DNA of 26,082 nucleotides. Source: a bacterium UBP7_UBA7824. Lineage in GTDB: Bacteria; UBP7; UBA6624. The translations under genes were made by a program, and so were the position numbers. Below are positions 1 through 8,031 of this stretch, piece by piece (the first letter of the stretch is position 1; the number at the start of each line of letters is the position of its first letter). The stretch is from NCBI GenBank assembly GCA_002501535.1, contig DLTY01000005.1:1-26082 (forward strand), given 5' to 3'. The notes beneath the pieces were generated by a model that searched no databases, had not been told where the DNA came from, and worked only from the letters and a program-made list of their open reading frames with translations.

Positions 1-924
1 GGAATGTATCCTGCTTACATCTTTGGAGGTTCTTTGCTTTCGTGGAGATGTGCATTTGGACATGGATGTGCACATAGGATGAGTCGTCAGGCTCACCATA
101 ATGCTCAACATTATTATGGTGTTCCTGAAACATTAATTAATGATGGCTATTTATCAATTTATCCCAGAAATCCCTTTGTAAGATCAGGAAAATCAATTTG
201 TGATTTGACAGGAAGCGATCCAAGATTTGGTTGTGTGCCGGATGAAAATTCAGACAATCCTTTAACTACAGCCATGGCTGATAGCGGTAATGTGATGGCA
301 AACGTTTTGTCAGACCCAAATTTTACAGGTCCCGGAATGCCTGAGAATTTGAATTTTGGTGGTGATCTTGGAACGTGGAGCCCAAACTGGACACCAGGAG
401 GCTCAATGCCTTATTATTTCATAGGTGACGGTAACCCGAAAACAAAAGATTTCATACCTGGTTCTTTTATCTATAGAAGTTTAGGCTCTAGCGCAGGTGA
501 CCTAAGACAATGGGCAGATAGAACAGGCAATGGACAGCTAGTCCTTCCCAGCATGTATGAATCTTACGTGCTTTCTGCCTATGGTTCAGAAAGATCCGTA
601 GGGAAAGATTATCTTCATTGTCTTGATACAACAATTCGTTCTGGAGGGAATGGTTTTTCTATGTACCCTGGAGAGCCTGGTCATACATGTGTTCCAAAAA
701 GAGGGTTTAATCCAATAGCATTGTCAAAATTTGAACCAAGTTATGGAACAGGTGATGTTAATGGTGACGGTTATCCAGACACTGTTCCAAATGTTATTTT
801 TGCCAAAATGGATTCTTCCTTAGTTGCAGGATCGAATCACTCACCTACAAATGCTGACGGACAGACAGACGGTTTGTTGATTTACTTCGCATCCGGTGTT
901 GACCAGTCAGTTGGCGTCGATTAG
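1..924 (+). CDS. C-terminal part of a large secreted pilin-like protein (5' partial)
   Basis: The reading frame is open from the first base (Gly codon at 1-3, then Met at 4) with no ribosome binding site, so the true start and any N-terminal signal or pilin helix lie before the window. About 307 residues remain. The segment 'DGYLSIYPRNPF' (residues 47-58 from the Met at 4) resembles the 'YL..YP.NPF' stretch seen in some type IV pilin and pseudopilin-like proteins. Residues 251-259 (DVNGDGYPD) fit a calcium-binding EF-hand/dockerin-type loop. Cysteines occur in spaced pairs (C16/C22, C66/C77, C206/C229), suggesting disulfides outside the cytoplasm. The protein is rich in Gly, Asn and Ser, as surface proteins often are. 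The pilT-like gene 40 bases downstream supports a pilus or pilus-like role. The secreted nature is reasonably supported; the pilin assignment is inference. Confidence 0.5.
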   Translation, partial: GMYPAYIFGGSLLSWRCAFGHGCAHRMSRQAHHNAQHYYGVPETLINDGYLSIYPRNPFVRSGKSICDLTGSDPRFGCVPDENSDNPLTTAMADSGNVMANVLSDPNFTGPGMPENLNFGGDLGTWSPNWTPGGSMPYYFIGDGNPKTKDFIPGSFIYRSLGSSAGDLRQWADRTGNGQLVLPSMYESYVLSAYGSERSVGKDYLHCLDTTIRSGGNGFSMYPGEPGHTCVPKRGFNPIALSKFEPSYGTGDVNGDGYPDTVPNVIFAKMDSSLVAGSNHSPTNADGQTDGLLIYFASGVDQSVGVD

Positions 925-963
925 ATTTTTACTTGTATATAATTGTTTTGGAGGTTTTTAATT

Positions 964-2073
964 ATGGTAATTTCAGCAAATGATTTATTACAAATGACAG
1001 TTGACAGGGATGCTTCTGATTTGCATATAGGTACAGAACGTCCACCTTACATGAGGATCGATGGTTCTTTAACGCCAACAGAATTACCCATCCTAACTGA
1101 GGCAGATGTTCTTAAGTTAGGCCGAGAGCTTTTGACTGCAAAAAGAGAACATGTTCTTGAGGAGCATGATGAATATGACTTTTCTTATCAGCTACCAAAT
1201 GCAGAAGGTAGATTCCGTGTAAACTTTTTTAGACAAAAAGGAACTCCTGCTTTTGCAATTCGTTTTATTAAGCCTGAAGTACCTTCTTTTGATCAGTTGA
1301 AATTACCACATGCAATTGCCAATTTATGGAATCTTAAAAGAGGTATAGCAATAGTTACAGGGACTACAGGTTCGGGAAAATCAACAACCTTAGCTGCATT
1401 GTTGTCAAAAATAAACGAAGAGAGAAGTGACCATATATTGACCTTAGAGGACCCTATTGAGTATAGTCTTTTTGATAGAAAATCAATTGTTAACCAGAGA
1501 GAGATAGGCCTTGATACGGATGATTTTGGTTCTGGATTAAAGGTTGCAATGCGTGAAGACCCTGACGTTATTCTCATTGGTGAAATGAGAGATCAGGAGA
1601 CAATTTCTGCTGCACTTAAGGCTGGAATTACGGGACATCTTGTTTTTTCAACATTGCATACATTAAATGTTGTACAAACAATTAACAGGATTGTTGAGTA
1701 TTTCCCTGCTGATTTTCAACAACAAATAAAAATCATGCTGGGAACAACCCTCCAGGCTATTATTTCTCAAAGGTTGTTACCGAGGGTTGGTGGTGGAAGG
1801 GTTCCTGCATGTGAAATTTTGATTTGTAATGCAAGGGTTTCTGAGAAAATTTCAGAAGAGCCTGAATTGTCAATGCTCAATACAATCATGGAAGAAGACG
1901 AACTGGACGGCATGCAAACATTTGACCAGCATCTTTTGGAACTTTACACCAGCGAGAAGATAGAACACGACACTGCGCTTGCTGCAGCAACCAGCCCCCA
2001 TGATTTTAAAATCCTTTTGCAAAGAGCTTCGGGTGTAAGAAAAGCCAAAAACACCTACACTGGTGGCTTATAG
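964..2073 (+). CDS. pilT: PilT/PilU-family type IV pilus retraction ATPase
   Basis: A hexameric cytoplasmic ATPase of the secretion-ATPase superfamily; PilT and PilU power disassembly and retraction of type IV pili. The N-terminal PAS-like domain has the family hallmark 'SDLHIG...P.MRIDG' near residues 18-34. The core shows Walker A GTTGSGKST (133-141), an Asp-box region around HILTLEDPIEY, Walker B DVILIGEMRD (201-210) and the His box GHLVFSTLHT (224-233). The end carries 'GMQTFDQHLLELY', also typical of PilT/PilU. I use the ATG at 964 because GGAGG lies at 950-954; an upstream in-frame TTG at 943 would put that site inside the gene. The 369-residue length suits PilT/PilU and is too short for the extension ATPase PilB. 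PilT and PilU cannot be separated here with certainty. No other pilus motor gene is in the window. Confidence 0.92.
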   Translation: MVISANDLLQMTVDRDASDLHIGTERPPYMRIDGSLTPTELPILTEADVLKLGRELLTAKREHVLEEHDEYDFSYQLPNAEGRFRVNFFRQKGTPAFAIRFIKPEVPSFDQLKLPHAIANLWNLKRGIAIVTGTTGSGKSTTLAALLSKINEERSDHILTLEDPIEYSLFDRKSIVNQREIGLDTDDFGSGLKVAMREDPDVILIGEMRDQETISAALKAGITGHLVFSTLHTLNVVQTINRIVEYFPADFQQQIKIMLGTTLQAIISQRLLPRVGGGRVPACEILICNARVSEKISEEPELSMLNTIMEEDELDGMQTFDQHLLELYTSEKIEHDTALAAATSPHDFKILLQRASGVRKAKNTYTGGL

Positions 2074-2082
2074 GTTTTTAAA

Positions 2083-2664
2083 TTGAATGTTTTAAATAGG
2101 GATTATGAGGATCCTATAAAAAAGATCCAGCAAAAAATTGATAAAGTCCCCAGCAAGATAACAGAACTTCAAGAAGAAATCTTTAGGTTAAAAACAGAAA
2201 ATTCAAAACATAAAGAAACTGCTAAGGCTTTTGCATTCATAAGTCTATGGACCGAAAATCTTTTAAATGGAACTTTGGAGAATAAGGAGACATTGTCTGA
2301 ATTAGCATCTTTTTTGAAGTTAAAACATTTGGTGTTATGGCAAGAAGAAGAGGAATTAATGAATCCTGTGTTTCAGTTTAGTGCGACAAAAAAAATAAAT
2401 TTAGAGCCTTTACGCATAGGTAAAGAAATTGCAGGTTCAACTAATGTCATCGGCAAGATAAGGATTTTCGATTTAGAGGATTGTTCAATAGCTGTAAAAG
2501 AGAATATGTGGGCCGAAGGGAAAACCCTTATATCTATCCCAATCAAAACTCAAACAGGTTCTTATGTGCTAGAAGCGTGTGATTTTTTTGATGGTATGCC
2601 TTTGAAAAAACAAACATTTGAAATTTTGGAAGTTCTTGCACCCTGGACAGTATTAGGTAATTGA
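2083..2664 (+). CDS. Coiled-coil protein with possible GAF-like domain
   Basis: A 193-residue protein with no signal peptide or membrane segment. Residues 10-50 are rich in Lys, Glu, Ile and Leu in a heptad-like pattern, indicating a coiled coil. The remainder, from about residue 65, alternates strands and helices and could be a small GAF-like sensor fold ('LVLWQEEEEL', 'TLISIPIKTQTGSYVLEACDF'). The layout recalls DUF484-type proteins, but I see no decisive motif. The start is TTG at 2083, nine bases after the pilT stop; no in-frame ATG occurs until deep in the protein, and only a weak TAGG precedes it. The next gene overlaps its stop by four bases (TTGA), so pilT, this gene and the acyltransferase are probably cotranscribed. 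Function is unknown. Confidence 0.6.
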   Translation: MNVLNRDYEDPIKKIQQKIDKVPSKITELQEEIFRLKTENSKHKETAKAFAFISLWTENLLNGTLENKETLSELASFLKLKHLVLWQEEEELMNPVFQFSATKKINLEPLRIGKEIAGSTNVIGKIRIFDLEDCSIAVKENMWAEGKTLISIPIKTQTGSYVLEACDFFDGMPLKKQTFEILEVLAPWTVLGN

Positions 2665-3767
2665 TCCTAGAAAAAAAGAATCAAGCAAGAAGGCATGACA
2701 TTGATGCCTTGAGGGTCATCGCTATTGGATTGTTAATTATTTACCATATCACCATTGTTTTTCAGCCCTGGGGATCGCTTATACCTGGTTTTTTTCAAAA
2801 TCAAGATCCCATAGAGTCACTCTGGCTTTTTTCTGGTTTGATTAATGTTTGGAGAATTCCAATTTTATTTGTTGTTTCAGGCATGGGAGTTGCATTTTCT
2901 ATGCAAAAACGTAGCTTTGAAGGCTTGATGTCAGAGAGGTCTTTAAGAATACTTTTGCCATTAATCTTTGGAAGCATGGTGGTTACACCATTAGGTTGGG
3001 ATGTTTTTTTGATGAGTAAAAATTCAAATCATGTTATTTTTTCTCAATATTCTGCAAACCCCGGTCATTTGTGGTTTCTAGTAAATATATTTTTATATAC
3101 TATTTGTAGTTCTCCATTATTGTTTTATCTCAAGAAGAATTCAAACTCAAGCATTGCTAAATTAACAAAATTTTTAACAGGCAGTATATATGGCTTAATA
3201 GTGTTGGTTGCTTTGTTTGCTTTAGAGGCCGAAGTATTTGTTAACTCCTGGAGGTTTGGCAGGGTTGCTTTTGAACTTTATGCAGGTTCTCTTCATGGTT
3301 TTGTAATGGGTTGGTTGTGCTTTTTAAGCGGTTTTATTTTTATTTTTACAGGTAATGGTTTTTGGAATATCGTTAAATCACACAAGAATAATATGTTTAT
3401 TTTTGCTGGATGTTTATACTTGGCTAGAGTGCTGTGGGGTGAACCAATGGTCAACCCACCTTGGTTAATGGCTATTGAATCCTGCATGTGGATGTTTTCA
3501 ATTTTTGGTTATTCTTACTCTTTCCTCAACCAGAAAAACAAACTTTTTTCCTACCTTTCACCAGCTGCTTATCCGGTATACATTACGCATATGTTATTCA
3601 TGAATATTGCATGTTATTTTGTATTGCCAATGGAAATTAATGCCTTTTTAAAATTTTTTCTTGTTGTTCTGCTGACCTTTGCAGGCTGTCTATTGTCTTA
3701 TGAATTTTTGATAAGTAAATTGAGAATATTAAGACCTTTATTTGGTTTAAAAATGAACATAAGTTAA
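2661..3767 (+). CDS. Membrane acyltransferase, acyltransferase-3 (OpgC/OafA) family
   Basis: A 368-residue integral membrane protein with about ten hydrophobic helices. The start 'RRHDIDALRVIAIGLLIIYH' matches the family opening, with Arg-Asp-Leu-Arg followed by the probable catalytic His in the first helix. 'GHLWFL' near residue 135 and 'YPVYITHMLF' near residue 305 are further family landmarks; the set is closest to OpgC/MdoC-like members. Such enzymes move acyl or succinyl groups across the inner membrane onto glycans, lipids or periplasmic glucans. The acceptor cannot be told from sequence. The start is TTG at 2661, overlapping the preceding TGA, and no ATG comes early enough to serve. 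Position between pilT and a large lipoprotein suggests a cell-surface glycan or glycoprotein role, but that is inference. Confidence 0.85.
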   Translation: MILEKKNQARRHDIDALRVIAIGLLIIYHITIVFQPWGSLIPGFFQNQDPIESLWLFSGLINVWRIPILFVVSGMGVAFSMQKRSFEGLMSERSLRILLPLIFGSMVVTPLGWDVFLMSKNSNHVIFSQYSANPGHLWFLVNIFLYTICSSPLLFYLKKNSNSSIAKLTKFLTGSIYGLIVLVALFALEAEVFVNSWRFGRVAFELYAGSLHGFVMGWLCFLSGFIFIFTGNGFWNIVKSHKNNMFIFAGCLYLARVLWGEPMVNPPWLMAIESCMWMFSIFGYSYSFLNQKNKLFSYLSPAAYPVYITHMLFMNIACYFVLPMEINAFLKFFLVVLLTFAGCLLSYEFLISKLRILRPLFGLKMNIS

Positions 3768-3798
3768 CATTTCCTCATATAATGGTAAGGTTTTGAAA

Positions 3799-6700
3799 AT
3801 GAAATTGATTAGATTGTTTTACCTTGCTTGTTTAGTTTTTTGTTTTTCCAGTTGTGATGGAGGTGATTCTTCAGACCCTATTGGAGGAGGTACCGGTGGT
3901 GGTAACACCGGCATAGGCGGCGGCACCGGAGGGGGCGGCGGAGTCTCTAGTTCAGATTTGGTTGTTATATCCTCAACGGGAGACCCTAACCCAGGAGCAA
4001 TAATCTTTTTAAAAGCAGTTTCAAATGCAGTAGATAACATTAATTATGATTGGACAAGCAGCTGTATTGATGTTGAGTTTTATCCAAATGATAATGGGTT
4101 GATGCTGAATGAAGAAAATTCAACATCCAATATAGTTTGGATGAAGGTGCCCAATAGCACTAATCACAACTGTATAGTTAGAGCTGATGGAACAAGCCCA
4201 TCAATGAGTTATTCTGGTTTTGAGACAATCAACACAAGACCAAATTACACTTCTGATTGGCTGTCTTATCAGGGCTCTTCTGAAAACACAGGTCGAGCTT
4301 CCAGTGGTGACTTAGGACCACCTCCTTCAGACTTGAATCAGGTTTGGAAACTCTCCGGAGAAAATCCCGGACCTGTTTCCCCAGCTTTATCATCAGAAGG
4401 CGCTGGGGGTCGAGTCATCATTTCAGAAGCTGAAGGTCTAACTCGTGCTTTTGATGCGAATAGTGGAACTCAATTATGGGCCGAGCAACTTTCAGAAAAC
4501 ATGATCGGAAATCCCGTTATAGGTGATGGAACAATTATGGTTGCATCTCAAACAGGAACAATTAAGGCTTTAGATTTAGCTTCCGGAAGTTATTTATGGG
4601 GTACAAATATAGGTAGTTCTATATCTGGTACTCCAGCTTATTCTTATGGTGTTCTTGTTGTCGGAACCCTTTCAGGAAAATTGGTTGGTTTAACATCTAA
4701 TTCTTGTTTAACATGTGGAACCAATAGGGTTTTATGGGAAACAGAGCTTCAGGGCAGGATAGTAGGTGGAGTTTCCATTTTTGATGGAATTGTTGGAGAC
4801 AATGCTTCACTTTCAGACCTCAATGATGCTACTGCTTTTGTTGGCACTGATGCTGGCTTCCTTTATGCAGTTAGGCTTTCTGATGGTCAAATAATGCACA
4901 CATGGAATACTTCAGATGCAATCACCACTACTCCTGCGGTATTTCTTTTAGGTGCACAGCCAACTGTTGCTGTTGCAACAGAAGGTGGAGATGTTTGGAT
5001 GTGGGACGCTGTTGATCCTTATGAGGCTTCCACATCTTTAAATCCATTTTTCTCAACAAACTCACCTGTTGTAACTTCCCCTGTTTATTTTGAAGGAGAT
5101 TTGTATTTCTTCCTAAGAGACAGTAGAGTTATTGCTGTTGACCCTGGCGCTGAATCTTTGATAGAGAGTACTTTTCTTCCTGCAGCCAGTCCAGATGCTC
5201 AAAATTTAACTTGTTTGAATACACCAGCTGTTTCAGCTAGTTCAACTGCTTATCCATATCTTTACATGACATGTTTTGAGATTTTAGTTGAACCTGATCC
5301 TTTCACTTACGGTATTCCTAGGGGTTTACTCTTGATGCTTTCCAGAAATGATACGACTGGTGAAATAGAAGAGCTCGAACGTTACCCTATTGGAACTGAT
5401 CAGATGAATGCTGGTCAAAACAGCACATCAGATCCAATAATATCTTCTCCTTCCGTAATGGGAGGTAAGGTGTTTTTCACAGGTCAAGATGGTTCTGTGT
5501 ATGCACTAGGAGAAGAGCCATCTTTTGATTTTGGCGATTCCCCATTAGTGTGGGCAAGCAAGAGAGGTAACTCTAGCTCTACTGGTTTTTATGGTTCAGG
5601 ACCTGGAATGGGCTCCGTTCAAGAAAGATGGAATTATCGAATGCCTGCTGGCGTTTCTTCATCTCCATCTATATCTAATGGAACTTTGTGGTTAGGCGAT
5701 TTGGATGGTAATTTAGTCGGCTTAAGGGCTGCAGATGGCATGTATCGTTTTTCTTACAATATTGGCGGTAATGAAATCTTAACTACTCCAATCCTCATGG
5801 ACAATGGACTTGTTTGGGCAACTAGCTTAACTGGTTTAGGCTATCTTTTGAAAGAAAATGGAGACCAGTTAGAGGAAGTTGGTAGATTGAGTGTTATGCT
5901 TAAAGATAGATGGGAAGATAGGTTTTCAAATGAAAGTGTTAATCTTTCAAGAAAGTTAAGCTCCAATTCTTCTGCTTACGATTCCGTTAATAGAGTAATC
6001 TACATCCCAATGATTAACAATTGTGAATTTGATGGAGGGTCTTTCAGCTTATGTGATGGTGTTCATTGGAGTCAAGATTTAGAGATGGAACCGACAGATG
6101 ACTTAATGATCGGTCAGCTGATGCTTGATGATCTTAATAATATTTCTTTAAACAAAATAGAGGTTGGTTTAAGCATTGAGCAGCAAGCATTCTTCAACAC
6201 CAGTTTAGGAATCCACACCCATGCAGGAAAAACTTATTTAGTTGGTGGCTATTATGCTGGTGGTGCTGGAAGAGTGACCGCTTGGGATGTTTCAGATCCT
6301 GAAAATATTTTGCCACTATGGGGAGGTTCCGTTCTTTTAGGAAACAATGAATTCCCTACTGGTGTCCCAACTTTTATTGAAAATAGAGTGCTTTTCGGCA
6401 CTACAAATGGATCTGTTTGGGTGTTAAACCTTGAATCAGAAGGTGGTTTTGATAAAAGTATCCAGCTTGGTTTTGGTAGCATTACTAATTCAATAAGTGT
6501 CTCCTTTAATGAAAACAATAATGAAGGTTTTATTTTTGCACCTATAGAAAACGGTAGACTTGTTGCACAACCTTTCATCATGGCCAATGATATTTGGGAT
6601 TTCAATGGTACAAGTTTAGATGGCTGGAACAATGCTGCTAATGATTTTGTAAGATCATCTCTAGCCTTAGATGAAGAGCATGGAGTTATTTACATCGGTG

Positions 6701-6858
6701 GAGATGATGGCAACTTGTTCAGATATGAAAAGGATAGTGGTTTCAGGTTAGCTGGAACAATACAAACTGGATCTCCAATCTTCGCTTCACCAATTATTGT
6801 TGGGGGATATGTTTTCCTTGTCGACTCCTCTGGTTTTTTATCAGTTTATTCACCGTAG
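3799..6858 (+). CDS. Large lipoprotein with two PQQ-type beta-propeller domains
   Basis: A 1019-residue predicted lipoprotein. Residues 1-19 form a lipoprotein signal with FSSC, Cys19 being the lipidated residue. A glycine/threonine-rich linker follows (about residues 28-48), then an Ig-like or PKD-like segment of about 100 residues. The rest holds repeated strand-turn motifs such as 'GTIKALDLASGSYLW' and 'GSVYALGEE', characteristic of PQQ/BamB-type propeller blades. Two blocks open alike, near residue 155 ('WLSYQGSSENTGR...VW') and near residue 595 ('WASKRGNSSSTGF...RW'), indicating two tandem propellers. These folds usually act as binding scaffolds; no dehydrogenase cofactor residues were identified, so I do not call it an enzyme. 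ATG 3799 is chosen over the in-frame TTG at 3793 because AAGG lies at 3787-3790. Placement in the outer envelope is likely. Confidence 0.85.
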   Translation: MKLIRLFYLACLVFCFSSCDGGDSSDPIGGGTGGGNTGIGGGTGGGGGVSSSDLVVISSTGDPNPGAIIFLKAVSNAVDNINYDWTSSCIDVEFYPNDNGLMLNEENSTSNIVWMKVPNSTNHNCIVRADGTSPSMSYSGFETINTRPNYTSDWLSYQGSSENTGRASSGDLGPPPSDLNQVWKLSGENPGPVSPALSSEGAGGRVIISEAEGLTRAFDANSGTQLWAEQLSENMIGNPVIGDGTIMVASQTGTIKALDLASGSYLWGTNIGSSISGTPAYSYGVLVVGTLSGKLVGLTSNSCLTCGTNRVLWETELQGRIVGGVSIFDGIVGDNASLSDLNDATAFVGTDAGFLYAVRLSDGQIMHTWNTSDAITTTPAVFLLGAQPTVAVATEGGDVWMWDAVDPYEASTSLNPFFSTNSPVVTSPVYFEGDLYFFLRDSRVIAVDPGAESLIESTFLPAASPDAQNLTCLNTPAVSASSTAYPYLYMTCFEILVEPDPFTYGIPRGLLLMLSRNDTTGEIEELERYPIGTDQMNAGQNSTSDPIISSPSVMGGKVFFTGQDGSVYALGEEPSFDFGDSPLVWASKRGNSSSTGFYGSGPGMGSVQERWNYRMPAGVSSSPSISNGTLWLGDLDGNLVGLRAADGMYRFSYNIGGNEILTTPILMDNGLVWATSLTGLGYLLKENGDQLEEVGRLSVMLKDRWEDRFSNESVNLSRKLSSNSSAYDSVNRVIYIPMINNCEFDGGSFSLCDGVHWSQDLEMEPTDDLMIGQLMLDDLNNISLNKIEVGLSIEQQAFFNTSLGIHTHAGKTYLVGGYYAGGAGRVTAWDVSDPENILPLWGGSVLLGNNEFPTGVPTFIENRVLFGTTNGSVWVLNLESEGGFDKSIQLGFGSITNSISVSFNENNNEGFIFAPIENGRLVAQPFIMANDIWDFNGTSLDGWNNAANDFVRSSLALDEEHGVIYIGGDDGNLFRYEKDSGFRLAGTIQTGSPIFASPIIVGGYVFLVDSSGFLSVYSP

Positions 6859-6869
6859 TTTAATCATTC

Positions 6870-6941
6870 GCCAGCGTAGCTCAGTGGTAGAGCTGCGGTT
6901 TTGTAAACCGTAGGTCGGGGGTTCGAATCCCTCCGCTGGCT
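6870..6941 (+). tRNA. tRNA-Thr (anticodon UGU)
   Basis: A complete cloverleaf can be folded by hand. The acceptor stem GCCAGCG (6870-6876) pairs with CGCTGGC (6934-6940), with U at 6941 as discriminator. The D stem is GCTC/GAGC with loop AGTGGTA. The anticodon stem GCGGT/ACCGT encloses loop TTTGTAA with anticodon TGT. The T arm GGGGG/CCCTC encloses TTCGAAT. CCA is not encoded. It begins 11 bases after the lipoprotein stop and ends 38 bases before tdh, so it is probably transcribed with one or both neighbours. Confidence 0.97.
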
Positions 6942-6979
6942 ATTCCCAAATTCGTCATTCGAAAATAGAATTAGAGTTA

Positions 6980-8029
6980 ATGAAAGCTTTATTAAAAACA
7001 TCTAAACATCAAGGTTTTGATCTTCTTGATATTGATGCTCCCATCCCAAAAGAAAATGAGGTTTTATTAAAAACTCAAGTTTCCACAATATGTGGTTCTG
7101 ATTTGCATTTGTGGGAATGGAATCAGTGGGCTGATGATTTTGTACCAAGATTACCATTGGTGGTCGGTCATGAAACCTGTGGGCAAATTGTTGATTGTGG
7201 CCCAAATGTTAATTTGTCAAAATTGAATTTAAAAATTGGAGATTTAGTCTCTGTGGAAACTCATTTATTTGCTGGATGCTCATGTTCACCTTGTAAAAAT
7301 GGGAAAAAGCATCTTTGTTCTTCTGGTGAAATTTTAGGATTTCATAAAAATGGATCTTTTGCCGAATGGCTGACTGTTCCAGTTGATAATTGTTGGAAGG
7401 CTCGTGAAGGGACAGACCCTGTAACTGCCAGTTTAAAGGAGCCTTTGGGTAATGCCGTTCAAACAGTTATGACACAACCAATAGTAGGCAAGACAGTGTT
7501 GATAACGGGAGCAGGTCCACTAGGGCTTATGACGATCGCTGCAGCAAGAGCTTTTGGTGCAGGTCAAATTTTTGTAAGTGAACTGCAGCCTGAAAGAAGA
7601 GAAAAAGCTCTTAGTTTAGGTGCTGACCATGTTATTGATCCAAAGGATCAAAATTTACATTCTTTTATCGAAGATAAAACAAAAGGAAGAATGTTTGATG
7701 TTCTTCTTGAGATTTCAGGATCAAATCAAGCTTTGAATGATGGATTAGCATCAATTTCAAATGGTGGATCAGTCGCACTTCTTGGATTATTTCCGTCAAC
7801 AGTCAATTTATCTTTAAATGAAAATGTCATATTCAAAGGTTTAACTATTAACGGAATAACAGGCAGATTGATTTGGGATACGTGGAATCATGTTGATGAT
7901 TTGATTTACGAGAAAGGATTTGATCCAAAAAAATTATTAACACATAGTTTTAAAATCGAAGAATATAAAAAAGCTTTTCATTTAATGGAAAAAGGGGTTT
8001 CTGGAAAAATTGCATTATTTCCTGTGTAA
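6980..8029 (+). CDS. tdh: L-threonine 3-dehydrogenase
   Basis: A zinc-dependent, NAD-linked medium-chain dehydrogenase that oxidises L-threonine to 2-amino-3-ketobutyrate. Catalytic zinc ligands are visible as Cys38 (ICGSD), His64 and Glu65 (GHE). The structural zinc site is Cys100, Cys102, Cys105 and Cys113. The nucleotide-binding turn is GAGPLG (177-182). 'SDLHLWEWNQW' matches the Tdh-specific 'TDVHIYNWDEW' region, separating it from general alcohol dehydrogenases. Its 349 residues are close to the E. coli enzyme. The structural site reads C-x-C-x2-C rather than C-x2-C-x2-C, a small local change. The stop lies two bases before kbl, whose product consumes the unstable ketobutyrate, so the pair forms the standard threonine-to-glycine operon. 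The ribosome binding site is weak (TAGAG). Confidence 0.93.
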   Translation: MKALLKTSKHQGFDLLDIDAPIPKENEVLLKTQVSTICGSDLHLWEWNQWADDFVPRLPLVVGHETCGQIVDCGPNVNLSKLNLKIGDLVSVETHLFAGCSCSPCKNGKKHLCSSGEILGFHKNGSFAEWLTVPVDNCWKAREGTDPVTASLKEPLGNAVQTVMTQPIVGKTVLITGAGPLGLMTIAAARAFGAGQIFVSELQPERREKALSLGADHVIDPKDQNLHSFIEDKTKGRMFDVLLEISGSNQALNDGLASISNGGSVALLGLFPSTVNLSLNENVIFKGLTINGITGRLIWDTWNHVDDLIYEKGFDPKKLLTHSFKIEEYKKAFHLMEKGVSGKIALFPV

Positions 8030-8031
8030 AA

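Noticed and set aside
938..943. TATAAT just before the pilT start (and another at 3778-3783 before the lipoprotein gene)
   Set aside because: In DNA this AT-rich such hexamers are expected by chance, no -35 box sits at a suitable distance, and a start there would leave almost no leader before the ribosome binding site.
3819..4040. Reverse-strand proline-rich frame
   Set aside because: It is the complement of the glycine-rich linker of the lipoprotein gene.
6870..6941. tRNA gene as an integration site of a mobile element
   Set aside because: No integrase gene and no repeated copy of the tRNA 3' end were seen in the window.
6941..6979. Terminator hairpin after tRNA-Thr
   Set aside because: Only short weak AATTC/GAATT-like pairing is present, with no stable stem and no T-run.
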